From Pedobacter quisquiliarum (GTDB taxonomy: Bacteria; Bacteroidota; Bacteroidia; Sphingobacteriales; Sphingobacteriaceae): DNA of 64,000 nucleotides. A model generated the notes under the pieces. The model was given only the letters and a program-made list of their open reading frames with translations. It was not told where the DNA came from and did no database searches. The stretch's first letter is position 1, and each line of letters starts with the position of its first letter. Position numbers and translations under genes: made by a program. Positions 47,186 through 55,690 of the stretch are shown here, piece after piece. Location: NCBI RefSeq assembly GCF_014642175.1, contig NZ_BMIL01000001.1:310001-374000 (forward strand), given 5' to 3'.

Positions 47186-47508
47186 ATGAAACGGATATTC
47201 ATCTTATCATTGCTGGTCATGACCCTCTTTGGTGTTCATGCGCAGCAATCCACGACAAACCTTAAAATAACTGGAAAAGGAGCGGAAAAGCAAAAAGATA
47301 AAGCTTTTCTGAATGCTTATTTCCAGCAGACTTACGACGCCCTGGCGCGGAGTGTGAGTGGACTAAGTGCGGAACAGTTCACATCAGTGATACACCATTC
47401 GGTGCCACCGATGGCTACCATGGGTTCTTGTATATTGCAGGACACACGGCCCGGCATACAGGACAAATTGAAGCTTTGAAAGCAGATGCAGGCTTTCCGA
47501 AAAAGTAG
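47186..47508 (+). pseudogene. Truncated, frameshifted DinB-like gene remnant
   Basis: The frame opens with a signal peptide (residues 1-19, FGVHAQ) and a DinB-like first helix (YFQQTYDALARSVSGLSAEQ). It then runs into unrelated sequence and a stop at 47479. From about 47377 another frame carries the end of a DinB-type protein: HGFLYIAGHTARHTGQIEAL to a stop at 47508. Intact relatives are about 170-180 residues, so roughly 70 residues are missing and the join is out of frame. An internal deletion is the simplest account. Confidence 0.8.
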
Positions 47509-47540
47509 TTTAAGCCTGCCATATTTTGGCAGGCTTAAAA
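47509..47540. terminator. Bidirectional terminator
   Basis: A perfect 12-bp stem TTTAAGCCTGCC/GGCAGGCTTAAA with a 7-base loop lies between the pseudogene and the convergent DinB gene. It carries A/T runs on both sides and can serve both directions. Confidence 0.85.
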
Positions 47541-47543
47541 TGA

Positions 47544-48035
47544 CTATTGCTCGTCTGCACTTGGGCCGTAAGTACCGGGGATTGGAATATCCAGCAATCG
47601 CAGGTAAACGCCCAGTTGCGCGCGGTGGTGAATAATCTGACTCAAGGACTGTCTTACGAGTGCTCTTTTGGTTAAGGTCATGTAAACGATCTCTCCGTTA
47701 CGTAAAGTCCATTGTGGTTCAAGGTCTTCTTCCTTGCCGTTCATCAGGTGTTCTTTTGCACCTGCTAGTTGCTGCTCAAAGAAGTCAAGTAGCTCGGCAT
47801 TGGTATTCCATTCCGGTAACTTGTAGGGCGTGGTTGCGAAGTCCAGTTCATCAGTAGCAAAGGCTAATGTGATCCAGCCTGCGAGTTCCGCGATGTGTCC
47901 GGCCAGCATTTTTATGGGCATGCTTTTCACATGTGGCTGCCATTCAAGTTTATCGTCCGGAATACGCTCCAGCATTTTACGGGTTACCACAGATTCCTGA
48001 TCCAGCTCTTCTAAAAATTCTTTAATTGTCGACAT
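47544..48035 (-). CDS. DinB family protein
   Basis: A 163-residue four-helix-bundle protein of the DinB superfamily. Two of the usual metal-binding histidines are visible, H54 region (AGHIAELAGW) and the HHRAQLGVYLR pair near 136-137. The family includes thiol transferases and uncharacterised damage-response proteins. It lies convergent with a broken DinB relative and upstream of a WYL regulator on the same strand. Confidence 0.9.
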   Translation of the reverse strand: MSTIKEFLEELDQESVVTRKMLERIPDDKLEWQPHVKSMPIKMLAGHIAELAGWITLAFATDELDFATTPYKLPEWNTNAELLDFFEQQLAGAKEHLMNGKEEDLEPQWTLRNGEIVYMTLTKRALVRQSLSQIIHHRAQLGVYLRLLDIPIPGTYGPSADEQ

Positions 48036-48088
48036 ATGCTTGTTTTTTTATTTGATACAAAGAAGCAGGTTCCACTGACAACCCTATG

Positions 48089-49048
48089 TCAGCAGCCTTG
48101 AAAACTATTTATTTTTTTCGAAGCGGCGACTAGCAACTCCTGCACGCGATCTGCCAATCGCGAGGGCGAAAGGATCTCTGCACAATCAGCCATCGTCATG
48201 TACCAGCGTGCAAAACCCTCTAGTGATAGGGTCATAAAGTCCATTACGACGCCATCCGGCATAATTTCCTCTCCGATGAATCCCTGGTAAAATTTCTGCT
48301 CACCCAAATGCCGATATGCATTATGGTCTACGCGAATCTGCACCGCCAGGAGTGATACGTCTTTGTAAAGATTTTTGACATAATTCAGAAAGGGTCCGTG
48401 AACATCATCAAAGCTTGTATCAAGCAGCTTTATATCGGAAATACGATCGAATCGGAAATCGCGAGTGGCATTTCTGCTGCGGCAGTAAGCAATTAGATGC
48501 CAGTAGTTATCAAGGTAGAATACGCCAATTGGCTCAACCTGCCGGCGTAGCTGTTCCTGCCTGTAGTAGCTGAAATAGTTAATCTCAAGCAGCAGTTTGT
48601 CTGCAATGCCTTTCAATATGGTTTGCATCAAATTGTCGTGGAGCGGGGCTGTAGGACGCTTGCTCTGCAGCACTTCAATCCGGGTGTCAATATTTTCAAG
48701 GTACGACTGTTCCGTGCTGCGCAACACGGCGCGAATCTTATCCATTGCGCTTTGATAACTCGCGCTGTTTGCGGCATCTGTAAATTTGGAGACAAGTTTT
48801 TCGGCGGTAAGGAAGGCTGTGGCTTCTTCCCGGCTGAACATCACGGGCGGAAGCCGGTAACCTGCAGCTAGGGCGTAGCCTAAACCTGCTTCACCGATCA
48901 GGGGGACGCCAGCCTCTTCCAGAGAGCGCATGTCGCGGTACACCGTCCGTAAGCTAATTTCGTACCGATCGGCAACATCCTGTGCCTTTAATACCTTCCG
49001 GGATTGTAACTGTACCAGTATTGCGACTAATCGATCTAAACGGTTCAT
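48089..49048 (-). CDS. WYL-domain transcriptional regulator (YafY-like)
   Basis: A 319-residue regulator. The N-terminal HTH (about 15-60) contains VADRYEISLRTVYRDMRSLE. The WYL ligand domain (about 145-215) carries the conserved YYRQEQLRRQVEPIGVFY and FRFDRI elements. It is divergent from the exporter operon starting at 49117, with 68 bases between, so it may control it. It also precedes the DinB gene on its own strand. Ligand unknown. Confidence 0.92.
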   Translation of the reverse strand: MNRLDRLVAILVQLQSRKVLKAQDVADRYEISLRTVYRDMRSLEEAGVPLIGEAGLGYALAAGYRLPPVMFSREEATAFLTAEKLVSKFTDAANSASYQSAMDKIRAVLRSTEQSYLENIDTRIEVLQSKRPTAPLHDNLMQTILKGIADKLLLEINYFSYYRQEQLRRQVEPIGVFYLDNYWHLIAYCRSRNATRDFRFDRISDIKLLDTSFDDVHGPFLNYVKNLYKDVSLLAVQIRVDHNAYRHLGEQKFYQGFIGEEIMPDGVVMDFMTLSLEGFARWYMTMADCAEILSPSRLADRVQELLVAASKKINSFQGC

Positions 49049-49116
49049 AAACCAAATTTATCATTATAAAACTGCTAAATTGGCAACCTTGATTAGGAAT
49101 TTTTGTTAAGCAGGTG

Positions 49117-49818
49117 ATGCAGGAAACCGTTATCTCCTTAAAAGGGGTAAATAAAATATATAAAACTGGCGATACGACCATCACGGCGCTGGACAGTACG
49201 GATTTAGAGCTTAAAAAAGGGGAGTTGACCTTGATTATGGGGCCATCGGGTTCCGGCAAAACGACCTTGTTGTCCATTATCGGCTGTGTGATCTACCCAA
49301 CTGCGGGCGAAGTCTTTTTCCTCGACAGGAAGGTTACAGACCTCAAGGAAAATGAACTTGCAGCGATCCGGTTGGGCCAAATTGGTTTTGTGTTCCAGCA
49401 GTTCAACCTGTTGGAGCCACTGAATGCACTCGAGAATGTGATGCAACCCATGGTACTTCAGCAATTGCCCAAAGCTGAAGCCCGCCAACGTGCGAAGGAC
49501 GCACTGGAGAAAGTAGGCCTGCTTGACCGCATGTACAACTTACCGAAGAAACTCAGCGGTGGACAAAAGCAGCGCGTCGCCATAGCAAGAGCATTGGTGA
49601 CCAATCCGCCAATTGTATTATGTGATGAGCCAACGGCATCATTAGACGCGCGCAGCGCCGCCGTGATTATGGAGGAGCTGAAAGCATTGGCAGAGGAAGG
49701 TAAGGCGGTCATCATTGTGACACACGATTTAAGACTTCGGAAATTTGCCGACAGAATCATTTATGTTGAGGAAGGCAAAGTATCTAATACCATATCGAAT
49801 GAAGAAGAATATAAGTAA
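49117..49818 (+). CDS. ABC exporter ATP-binding protein (DevA/MacB/LolD type)
   Basis: A 233-residue ATPase with every catalytic motif: Walker A GPSGSGKTT, Q-loop FVFQQFN, signature LSGGQKQRVAIARAL, Walker B VLCDEPTASLD, and switch histidine VTHD. I use the ATG at 49117; a GTG directly before it at 49114 would add one residue. It is the ATPase of the next two genes' exporter and overlaps the adaptor gene by 20 bases. Confidence 0.95.
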   Translation: MQETVISLKGVNKIYKTGDTTITALDSTDLELKKGELTLIMGPSGSGKTTLLSIIGCVIYPTAGEVFFLDRKVTDLKENELAAIRLGQIGFVFQQFNLLEPLNALENVMQPMVLQQLPKAEARQRAKDALEKVGLLDRMYNLPKKLSGGQKQRVAIARALVTNPPIVLCDEPTASLDARSAAVIMEELKALAEEGKAVIIVTHDLRLRKFADRIIYVEEGKVSNTISNEEEYK

Positions 49819-50749
49819 TCTATTTTGCGCTACGACGATGTTGCTGCTCAGTGCTTGTGGGGGCGGCGATCAAGACAAGCCTGCTCCTGTGAAGCCAGAA
49901 CAGGTCATTGCGGAAGCGAAAGAAGTAATAAGTGTGGGTAAGATCCTGCCAAAAGCAGGTATCATCAGCCTTTCTGCCACGGTGACGGGAAACATTGAAC
50001 AACTTCATGTTAAAGCTGGAGATAGCCTGAAAAAAGGCGATCTGATTCTGGAGCTGCGCGCCAGGGAAGAACAGCTAGCGGCATCGGAAAGTCAGGCGCA
50101 AGTTGCAGCACAGGCCACCCGCAATACTGCGGATGCGTATGAAGTTCGACTTGCGGAGATAAAACTGGATGAGCTACAAGCAAAATACCAGACCAGCAGG
50201 GCACTTGCGGAAAAAGGTGCAGAAACCCAGGAAGTGTTGACCACCGATCTGGCGAATTACCAGCAGCAGCTACAAAAAGTTGCCCAGGCAAGACAAACGG
50301 TTAGTGCAAACCGGGAGTCGCTGAATGAGTTGAAGCAGCGGCAGCAACGTTCAACACTGAACCTGAAGGACAGGCAAATAAAAGCCCCTGCTGCGGGCAT
50401 ATTGCTGAATATGGACGTAAGACAAGGTCAGGTTTTGCAAGCCAATGCGGTATTTGCGGAGCTGGCTCCAGAAGGTGATGTGGTTGCTGAATGCGAGGTG
50501 GATGAACTTTATGCCGGCAAAGTTAAAGTCGGGCAGCGTGTTTTGATCTACCCGACGAGTAGCGCAACGCCAGTTGCAGAGGGGGAAATCAGCTTTGTCG
50601 GGGCTTCACTTCAGGATAAGTCTATTCTGTATGAGAAGATAGGTGAGGGGACAGACCGCAGGGTACGCCGGATGACGGTGACCATCAAGCGCTCCAAGCG
50701 ACCTTTGCTCATCAATGATAAGGTAGAATGTAAGATTATTTTAAACTAA
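49799..50749 (+). CDS. Membrane fusion protein lipoprotein (DevB/MacA-like)
   Basis: About 316 residues from the ATG at 49799, which starts a lipoprotein signal (LLLSAC, Cys near 20). The lipoyl half-motif GNIEQLHVKAGDSLKKGD and a coiled-coil hairpin (about 95-200) follow, then a beta-barrel segment. It is the periplasmic adaptor of the exporter. Start chosen for the signal peptide; a longer frame inside the ATPase gene is unlikely. Confidence 0.93.
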   Translation: MKKNISNLFCATTMLLLSACGGGDQDKPAPVKPEQVIAEAKEVISVGKILPKAGIISLSATVTGNIEQLHVKAGDSLKKGDLILELRAREEQLAASESQAQVAAQATRNTADAYEVRLAEIKLDELQAKYQTSRALAEKGAETQEVLTTDLANYQQQLQKVAQARQTVSANRESLNELKQRQQRSTLNLKDRQIKAPAAGILLNMDVRQGQVLQANAVFAELAPEGDVVAECEVDELYAGKVKVGQRVLIYPTSSATPVAEGEISFVGASLQDKSILYEKIGEGTDRRVRRMTVTIKRSKRPLLINDKVECKIILN

Positions 50750-50751
50750 TT

Positions 50752-51885
50752 ATGATTCTGCTCGCCTGGAAATTTATAAAGTTTGACCGTTCCAAAAGCA
50801 TTGGGATCGTGACGGCCATTGTGATCAGTATTTTCCTGATCGGACAGCAGCTTGGCCTGTTGGGTTTCCTCATGGGCTTGATGGGGAACCTGGTGAGTAA
50901 TGCAAACCTGACGGACCGCGACATCTGGGTGATTGAAAATCAGACTGAGAATGTGAACGTACTTAACCGGATTGATCAGCGCTACGTGCAGGAAATACGT
51001 AGCATCAAAGGGGTAGAACAAACCTATCCAATTGTTATTGTGAGTTGTCAGGCTTCTTTTCTGGATGGCAAGACCGCAGGGGTGAATCTGATTGGCAGTG
51101 AAGCGCCTGTATTTATTACCGGGCCAACACAGGACCGCATCTTTGAGGGTAGGCTGGCCGACTTGGCTACACCGGAAGCAGTTTCTGCCGAGTTCTTCAA
51201 TGCCTCCTCCTGGAAAACGGAACTGTTTTTAAATAAGCCGATAGAGCTAAACGGGAAAAGTGCACGTATTAAGCTCATTACCAAGAAAGCACAGGCCTTT
51301 GGTGGTGATTTCATGTATACGACGATTGAAAATGCGCGTTTCTATGGAAATCTGGATCCTTCAACGGTGAGTATTGTCTCTGTGAGACTTGCGCCGGGGG
51401 TTGACAAAATGGAAGTAATTGAGCGTATCAACAGTTTATATCCAAAACTACGGGCCTGGGATGTGGAAAAACTGAGGAACTCTACGGTGAAGGAAATTTT
51501 GATCTCCTCGAATATGGGTATGAGCTTTGGCACATTGGTCGTTTTTGCGATGATCAGTGGATTTTTTATTATTGGCTTAACGCTGTACTCTTCTGCATTG
51601 GACCGCATAAAGGATTATGGTACGCTGAAGGCCATTGGGGCTAAGAAGGGGTATGTGAACCGGCTGATCGTTACGCAAGCATTTTTGTACGCGGTGTTTG
51701 GATTTGTAATCGCCATGCTGCTACTGCTGGGCTTCCAGCAGGGCGTAAAGAACAGTGGCCTGTTTATCAACTTTAGTTTACCATTTGTTGCATTTCTTTT
51801 TGGCTTAACCTTGCTCATCTCCATTGGCGGTTCATTGTTTGCCGTGCGGAAAATATCCAGGTTGGAACCAGCATCAGTATTTTAA
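50752..51885 (+). CDS. FtsX-like ABC permease (DevC/MacB membrane part)
   Basis: A 377-residue permease with one N-terminal helix (about 18-42), a large extracytoplasmic domain (about 50-250), and three C-terminal helices (about 262-285, 310-335, 345-365). FtsX-family traits are the YGTLKAIGAKKGYV loop and the ending RKISRLEPASVF. Such mechanotransmission-type permeases do not move substrate through the membrane themselves but push it out of the periplasm. It lies 2 bases after the adaptor gene and 1 base before the TolC gene. Confidence 0.93.
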   Translation: MILLAWKFIKFDRSKSIGIVTAIVISIFLIGQQLGLLGFLMGLMGNLVSNANLTDRDIWVIENQTENVNVLNRIDQRYVQEIRSIKGVEQTYPIVIVSCQASFLDGKTAGVNLIGSEAPVFITGPTQDRIFEGRLADLATPEAVSAEFFNASSWKTELFLNKPIELNGKSARIKLITKKAQAFGGDFMYTTIENARFYGNLDPSTVSIVSVRLAPGVDKMEVIERINSLYPKLRAWDVEKLRNSTVKEILISSNMGMSFGTLVVFAMISGFFIIGLTLYSSALDRIKDYGTLKAIGAKKGYVNRLIVTQAFLYAVFGFVIAMLLLLGFQQGVKNSGLFINFSLPFVAFLFGLTLLISIGGSLFAVRKISRLEPASVF

Positions 51886-51886
51886 T

Positions 51887-53176
51887 ATGAATCGAATAAT
51901 AGTTACCACAATCCTATGTTGCTTTAGTCTTGGCGCTTTTGCCCAAAACTTGTCTATAGATTCCTTGTGGGCAATGGCGGGCAACTACGAAAAGCTTAAA
52001 CAGGCAAATACCAATCTTACACTTGCAGCGCTGAATATTAGGGCTGAAAAGCTCGGCAGATTGCCTTTGATCTACGGAGATGCGAACCTGCAGCGCAACC
52101 TGATTACCCCATCTACGCCTGTTCCGGCTATTGCTTTTAACCCAAATGCTGCCCCGGGAGAGATATTGCCACTGAAATTTGCGACAGACTGGTCCGCTAA
52201 AGCAGGTATCCAGTTCTCTATGGATGTTTTCAATCCGCAGAACAAGCTGTCCCTGAAAACAGCAGCGCTGGATAGCAAGGCTGCGCAACTGGATTATGCG
52301 CAGACCTTGCAGGACTGGAAGAAGCAAGCGACTTCCGCCTATGCGAAGGTGATCATATCCTCTAAACAGTATCTGGAGGCCATTGCCGATTCAACAAGAT
52401 ATGCGGCGATCGTGCAAATTACTGCAGATCGACAACGTGCAGGCCGTATGACTACCGTTGAGCTGAATAAAGCAAAACAGGAATTGCTGAATAAGCAAAC
52501 ACAGCTGCATGAGGCCTACCGCGTGCTCCAAGTTGCAAACATTGAACTCTCCAAGTTCGCGGACGTTAGTGGTTATACCCAATTATCAAGTTCTACGGGA
52601 GACATCATATCGAGGTTAAAAGGGGAGCATACGAATCTCCAGTTGGAATCTTTACGTCTGGAGCAACAGAAAGTGGAGCTGCAGCTCAGGTCTCTGAAAA
52701 TTGAAGCCTTGCCAACGTTCACGTTAAATGCGTTCTATGGAAGTCAGTTTTATAGTAACAGTCTTACCTTATGGAACAATAACAATTGGTTTGGCAATAG
52801 CTATGTGAATATGGGGATCAGGCTACCGATTTCAGAAACGGTCGACCGGAGCTTGAAGCGTAAGCAGCTTGGCCTACAGAATCAACTGCTGTCTTCACAG
52901 TACCGGGAAGAGCAGTCCCTGGAAGCTGCGAATCGCCGGCAGCAGCAGTTAAATATTCAGCAGGCAGATAAAGTGCTTCAAAATGCAAAAGCGATTGAGC
53001 AACTCTCTGCGGAGAACGTTAACCTGGTGCAGGAACAATACAAAGCGGGGCGCATCTTGCTTTCAGAACTGAATGAGGCGCTTAGTGCGCATTTTAAAAA
53101 CATGCAGAATGTGTGGCAGGCAGAGTATGATCAACTGATCACTGTGCTGGAGCTTTATGGCAATGAAAAAGCCTGA
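51887..53176 (+). CDS. TolC-family outer membrane protein
   Basis: About 430 residues from the ATG at 51887, which begins a signal peptide (cleaved near GAFAQ). The body has the helix-rich pattern of outer-membrane efflux proteins, including the ends QEQYKAGRILLSELNEALSAH. It follows the permease by 1 base, completing a tripartite exporter (ATPase, adaptor, permease, channel). A longer frame starting inside the permease gene lacks a signal peptide. The stop lies inside a terminator hairpin. Confidence 0.93.
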   Translation: MNRIIVTTILCCFSLGAFAQNLSIDSLWAMAGNYEKLKQANTNLTLAALNIRAEKLGRLPLIYGDANLQRNLITPSTPVPAIAFNPNAAPGEILPLKFATDWSAKAGIQFSMDVFNPQNKLSLKTAALDSKAAQLDYAQTLQDWKKQATSAYAKVIISSKQYLEAIADSTRYAAIVQITADRQRAGRMTTVELNKAKQELLNKQTQLHEAYRVLQVANIELSKFADVSGYTQLSSSTGDIISRLKGEHTNLQLESLRLEQQKVELQLRSLKIEALPTFTLNAFYGSQFYSNSLTLWNNNNWFGNSYVNMGIRLPISETVDRSLKRKQLGLQNQLLSSQYREEQSLEAANRRQQQLNIQQADKVLQNAKAIEQLSAENVNLVQEQYKAGRILLSELNEALSAHFKNMQNVWQAEYDQLITVLELYGNEKA

Positions 53177-53200
53177 TCCTTTTAAAAGGTATCAGGCTTT
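53168..53200. terminator. Terminator overlapping the tolC stop codon
   Basis: A strong imperfect hairpin: AAAGCCTGAT pairs with ATCAGGCTTT and the inner CCTTTT/AAAAGG extends it. Trailing T-rich sequence is short. Confidence 0.75.
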
Positions 53201-53223
53201 CAAGATTATAATTTGGCTAGCAA

Positions 53224-54144
53224 TTAGGCGTATTGCTTTTGTATTTTGCGTAGTAGCTCTACGGTTTTCTTGATGCCCTCTTCTTCAGAAAGCTTCGTTC
53301 CTTCGTATTCTATACCGACAATGCCACTCCATTTACCATCTTTGATGATTTTAAACATACGGTCGAAATCAATGGTGTCTTCATTCCCATTTGCATCAAA
53401 GTTGAAGGCTTTGGCACTGATGCCTTTTGCATAAGGCAGGAGCTCTTCTACACCTTTGTATTTATCGTATTCCTGATCTTTGCTGATTCTGAAATTACCA
53501 AAGTCAGGTAGCGTTCCACAGTATGGATTGTTAACCTGTTTCATTACGGAAGCCAGCCAGCTACCGTCTGAAGAGTGGCCACCATGGTTTTCAACGATGA
53601 TGTTGATTTTATGTGCTTTACCGTATTCTGCAAGGCGCCCCAGCCCGTCTACCACAGCGGTTTTTACTTCTTCTGCAGTACCACGACCAGCAGCATTTAC
53701 GCGGATGCTTTTACAGCCCAGATACTTCGCAGCACTAACCCATTTATAGTGTTTTTCAATGGCTTCTTTTCTTGCTTTCTCATCTGAATCGCCCAGCATG
53801 CCCTCGCCATCAACCATGATCAGGTGGTTCTGAATACCTTCGTTTTTGGTAATGGTTAGCAATTCCTTTAAATAGGCCTGATCCGATTCCTTTTTGTCGA
53901 AGAACGGACTTACATATTCTACGATGTTGATGCCATAATCTTTTTTTGCTTTTAGCGGAAATTCCAGGTTTGTCATTTTCTTAGCAAACAGCGCTTTGTG
54001 GAAAGACCATTCCGCTAGAGAAATGTCGAAAAAAGCTTTTTTCTCTATTGAGAAAGCGTCAAAAGGTACAAGTGGAGCCAGGCCAGTAGCGGCTGAAAGC
54101 ATCCCCAGATTTTTAAGGAAAGACCTTCTTGAATTTGTGTTCAT
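53224..54144 (-). CDS. Sugar phosphate isomerase/epimerase-like TIM-barrel protein
   Basis: A 306-residue member of the xylose-isomerase-like barrel superfamily. The N terminus carries a twin-arginine-like signal (NSRRSFLKNLG, then a hydrophobic stretch), so it is probably exported to the periplasm. Barrel motifs include VENHGGHSSDG (near 190) and VGIEYEGTKLSEEEG (near 279), which hold likely metal ligands. Family members act on sugars or polyols. Substrate unknown. Standalone gene between two terminator-like hairpins. Confidence 0.87.
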   Translation of the reverse strand: MNTNSRRSFLKNLGMLSAATGLAPLVPFDAFSIEKKAFFDISLAEWSFHKALFAKKMTNLEFPLKAKKDYGINIVEYVSPFFDKKESDQAYLKELLTITKNEGIQNHLIMVDGEGMLGDSDEKARKEAIEKHYKWVSAAKYLGCKSIRVNAAGRGTAEEVKTAVVDGLGRLAEYGKAHKINIIVENHGGHSSDGSWLASVMKQVNNPYCGTLPDFGNFRISKDQEYDKYKGVEELLPYAKGISAKAFNFDANGNEDTIDFDRMFKIIKDGKWSGIVGIEYEGTKLSEEEGIKKTVELLRKIQKQYA

Positions 54145-54211
54145 GTGAATAGGTTTATTAGGTTAGCACTTAAAAATAGCTAAAAATATTCGATAGAAGC
54201 AAATGGATGGG

Positions 54212-54258
54212 TTTACAACAAAGAAAGCGGGCTTGAGGCCCGCTTTCTTTGTTGTAAA
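54212..54258. terminator. Terminator with a perfect 21-bp stem
   Basis: 54212-54232 and 54238-54258 are exact inverted copies separated by TTGAG. The stem is AAAGCGGGC at its GC core with A/T flanks, so it reads as a strong terminator in either direction. It follows the zinc peptidase gene on the minus strand. Confidence 0.9.
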
Positions 54259-54279
54259 ATATAGGTTAAGGGAGGGGGA

Positions 54280-54978
54280 TTAATCCCGGTCTCTCGCATT
54301 CAGAAACAGCAATATGTAATATAGTAGTGTAGCAACAGAACTTATTGCAGCAACAAGATATGTTCTTGCAGCCCATTTTAAGGCGTCAGCCGCTTTGTCG
54401 TGTTCGGCAGGGGTTGTCATACCCTTGCGCTCCAGCCACGCTAAAGCACGATTACTGGCGTCATATTCTACCGGCAGGGTGATGAGTGTGAATAATGTTG
54501 TTAACGAAAAGAGTAAGATGCCGATCAGCAGGATCGTGGGGTTTGAACGACCAAACATCAGTCCTAATCCAGCTAAAATAATCCATTGGGAGAGTTGGGA
54601 ACTGATGTTTACCAACGGTACGATTGCACTTCTGAATTTCAGCATGCTGTATGCTGTTGCATGTTGCACCGCGTGCCCACATTCGTGTGCGGCTACTGCT
54701 GCTGCGGATACACTGCGACCCGAATACACGTCCGGACTTAGATTCACTGTTTTGTTTTCCGGATTATAGTGATCTGTCAGTTCCCCCGGAGTAGACAGTA
54801 CACGAACATCATAGATGCCATTGTCTTGAAGCATCTGCATTGCGATCTCGCGACCGCTTAGGCCGTTTCTTAAACCAATCTGGCTGTACTCTGTAAACTT
54901 ACTTTTCAGTCTGTTGCTGACAATCATGCCCACCAGAAACATAACGCCTGCAATCAGGTAATATCCCATTAATCCCAT
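54280..54978 (-). CDS. Zinc metallopeptidase (YugP family)
   Basis: A 232-residue membrane protein with the zinc motif HECGH (H98, E99, H102). Helices are near residues 5-20, 120-140, 145-170 and 208-228. This matches the Zn_peptidase_2 (YugP) family of membrane-bound metalloproteases found in many bacteria. Catalytic role in vivo is not established. The N-terminal helix and an in-membrane or cytoplasmic active site are inferred. Confidence 0.93.
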   Translation of the reverse strand: MGLMGYYLIAGVMFLVGMIVSNRLKSKFTEYSQIGLRNGLSGREIAMQMLQDNGIYDVRVLSTPGELTDHYNPENKTVNLSPDVYSGRSVSAAAVAAHECGHAVQHATAYSMLKFRSAIVPLVNISSQLSQWIILAGLGLMFGRSNPTILLIGILLFSLTTLFTLITLPVEYDASNRALAWLERKGMTTPAEHDKAADALKWAARTYLVAAISSVATLLYYILLFLNARDRD

Positions 54979-55110
54979 AGCTATTTCAATTTTTTTTAAT
55001 CAACCTTCCGACGGCAACTATCTTATGCCGTTTGAATGCTTAAATCAAAAATGGTGCAATGCGGTAGAAGATGCCAATATTTCAGCTAATTTGATGTTTG
55101 TATGGCAACT

Positions 55111-55602
55111 TTACATGTGTAAGCCCTGCTGCTTTAGGATTCTGGTAATCCGTATACGATTATACTGTTGCAGGAGTATCGGAAATACATTATACAGGAT
55201 GTTGCCGAAAAAGATCAGGAAAGCAAGAAGATATTCCTCGAAATAACAGGCATATACGCTGCTCGCCTCAAAGAATATCAGGCAGCAGAAATGATAACGT
55301 TCAAACATTCGGATTTTGCTGAGGTAGCCCTTAACACCTTTGCTCGGCTCAAAATCTCCATCCTGCGCAAAACGCCTCACGAACTTGACACCGAGTCGCT
55401 TATACACACGAAGATCTTTACTGACTTTTAGTTTGCTGTATAGTTTTTCAGGCAGGAAAAACGCTATGCAACTGATCAGCAGTAAGGCATAGAATGGCCA
55501 GCCTAAACCATGTAAAGACCAGAAGTAATAAACCGGTAGAAAACCCAGAATGGTCCAGCCAATATTTAGGAAGTGATTCAGCATAACCCTTAGATTTAAC
55601 AT
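55111..55602 (-). CDS. Integral membrane protein, CrtO-acyltransferase-like
   Basis: A 163-residue protein with an N-terminal helix pair (about 8-25 and 30-50), a basic segment (KRLGVKFVRRFAQDGDF) and a C-terminal helix pair ending NILYNVFPILLQQYNRIRI. The final PILLQQYNR pattern resembles glycosyl-diaponeurosporenoate acyltransferase (CrtO) relatives, but the overall similarity is only moderate. A second ATG at 55584 gives six fewer residues. A shorter frame on the opposite strand has no such order. Confidence 0.7.
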   Translation of the reverse strand: MLNLRVMLNHFLNIGWTILGFLPVYYFWSLHGLGWPFYALLLISCIAFFLPEKLYSKLKVSKDLRVYKRLGVKFVRRFAQDGDFEPSKGVKGYLSKIRMFERYHFCCLIFFEASSVYACYFEEYLLAFLIFFGNILYNVFPILLQQYNRIRITRILKQQGLHM

Positions 55603-55690
55603 AAAATTAACCTATATTTTTGATTTTGAGACGCATTTCAGGAAAGTTTAACGACGCAGAATGCCTAAATTGCTCATCAAGAAAGATGAT

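Noticed and set aside
55168-55431. An 87-codon plus-strand frame opposite the CrtO-like gene
   Set aside because: The minus-strand frame is longer with coherent membrane helices and a family-like C terminus; this is a shadow.
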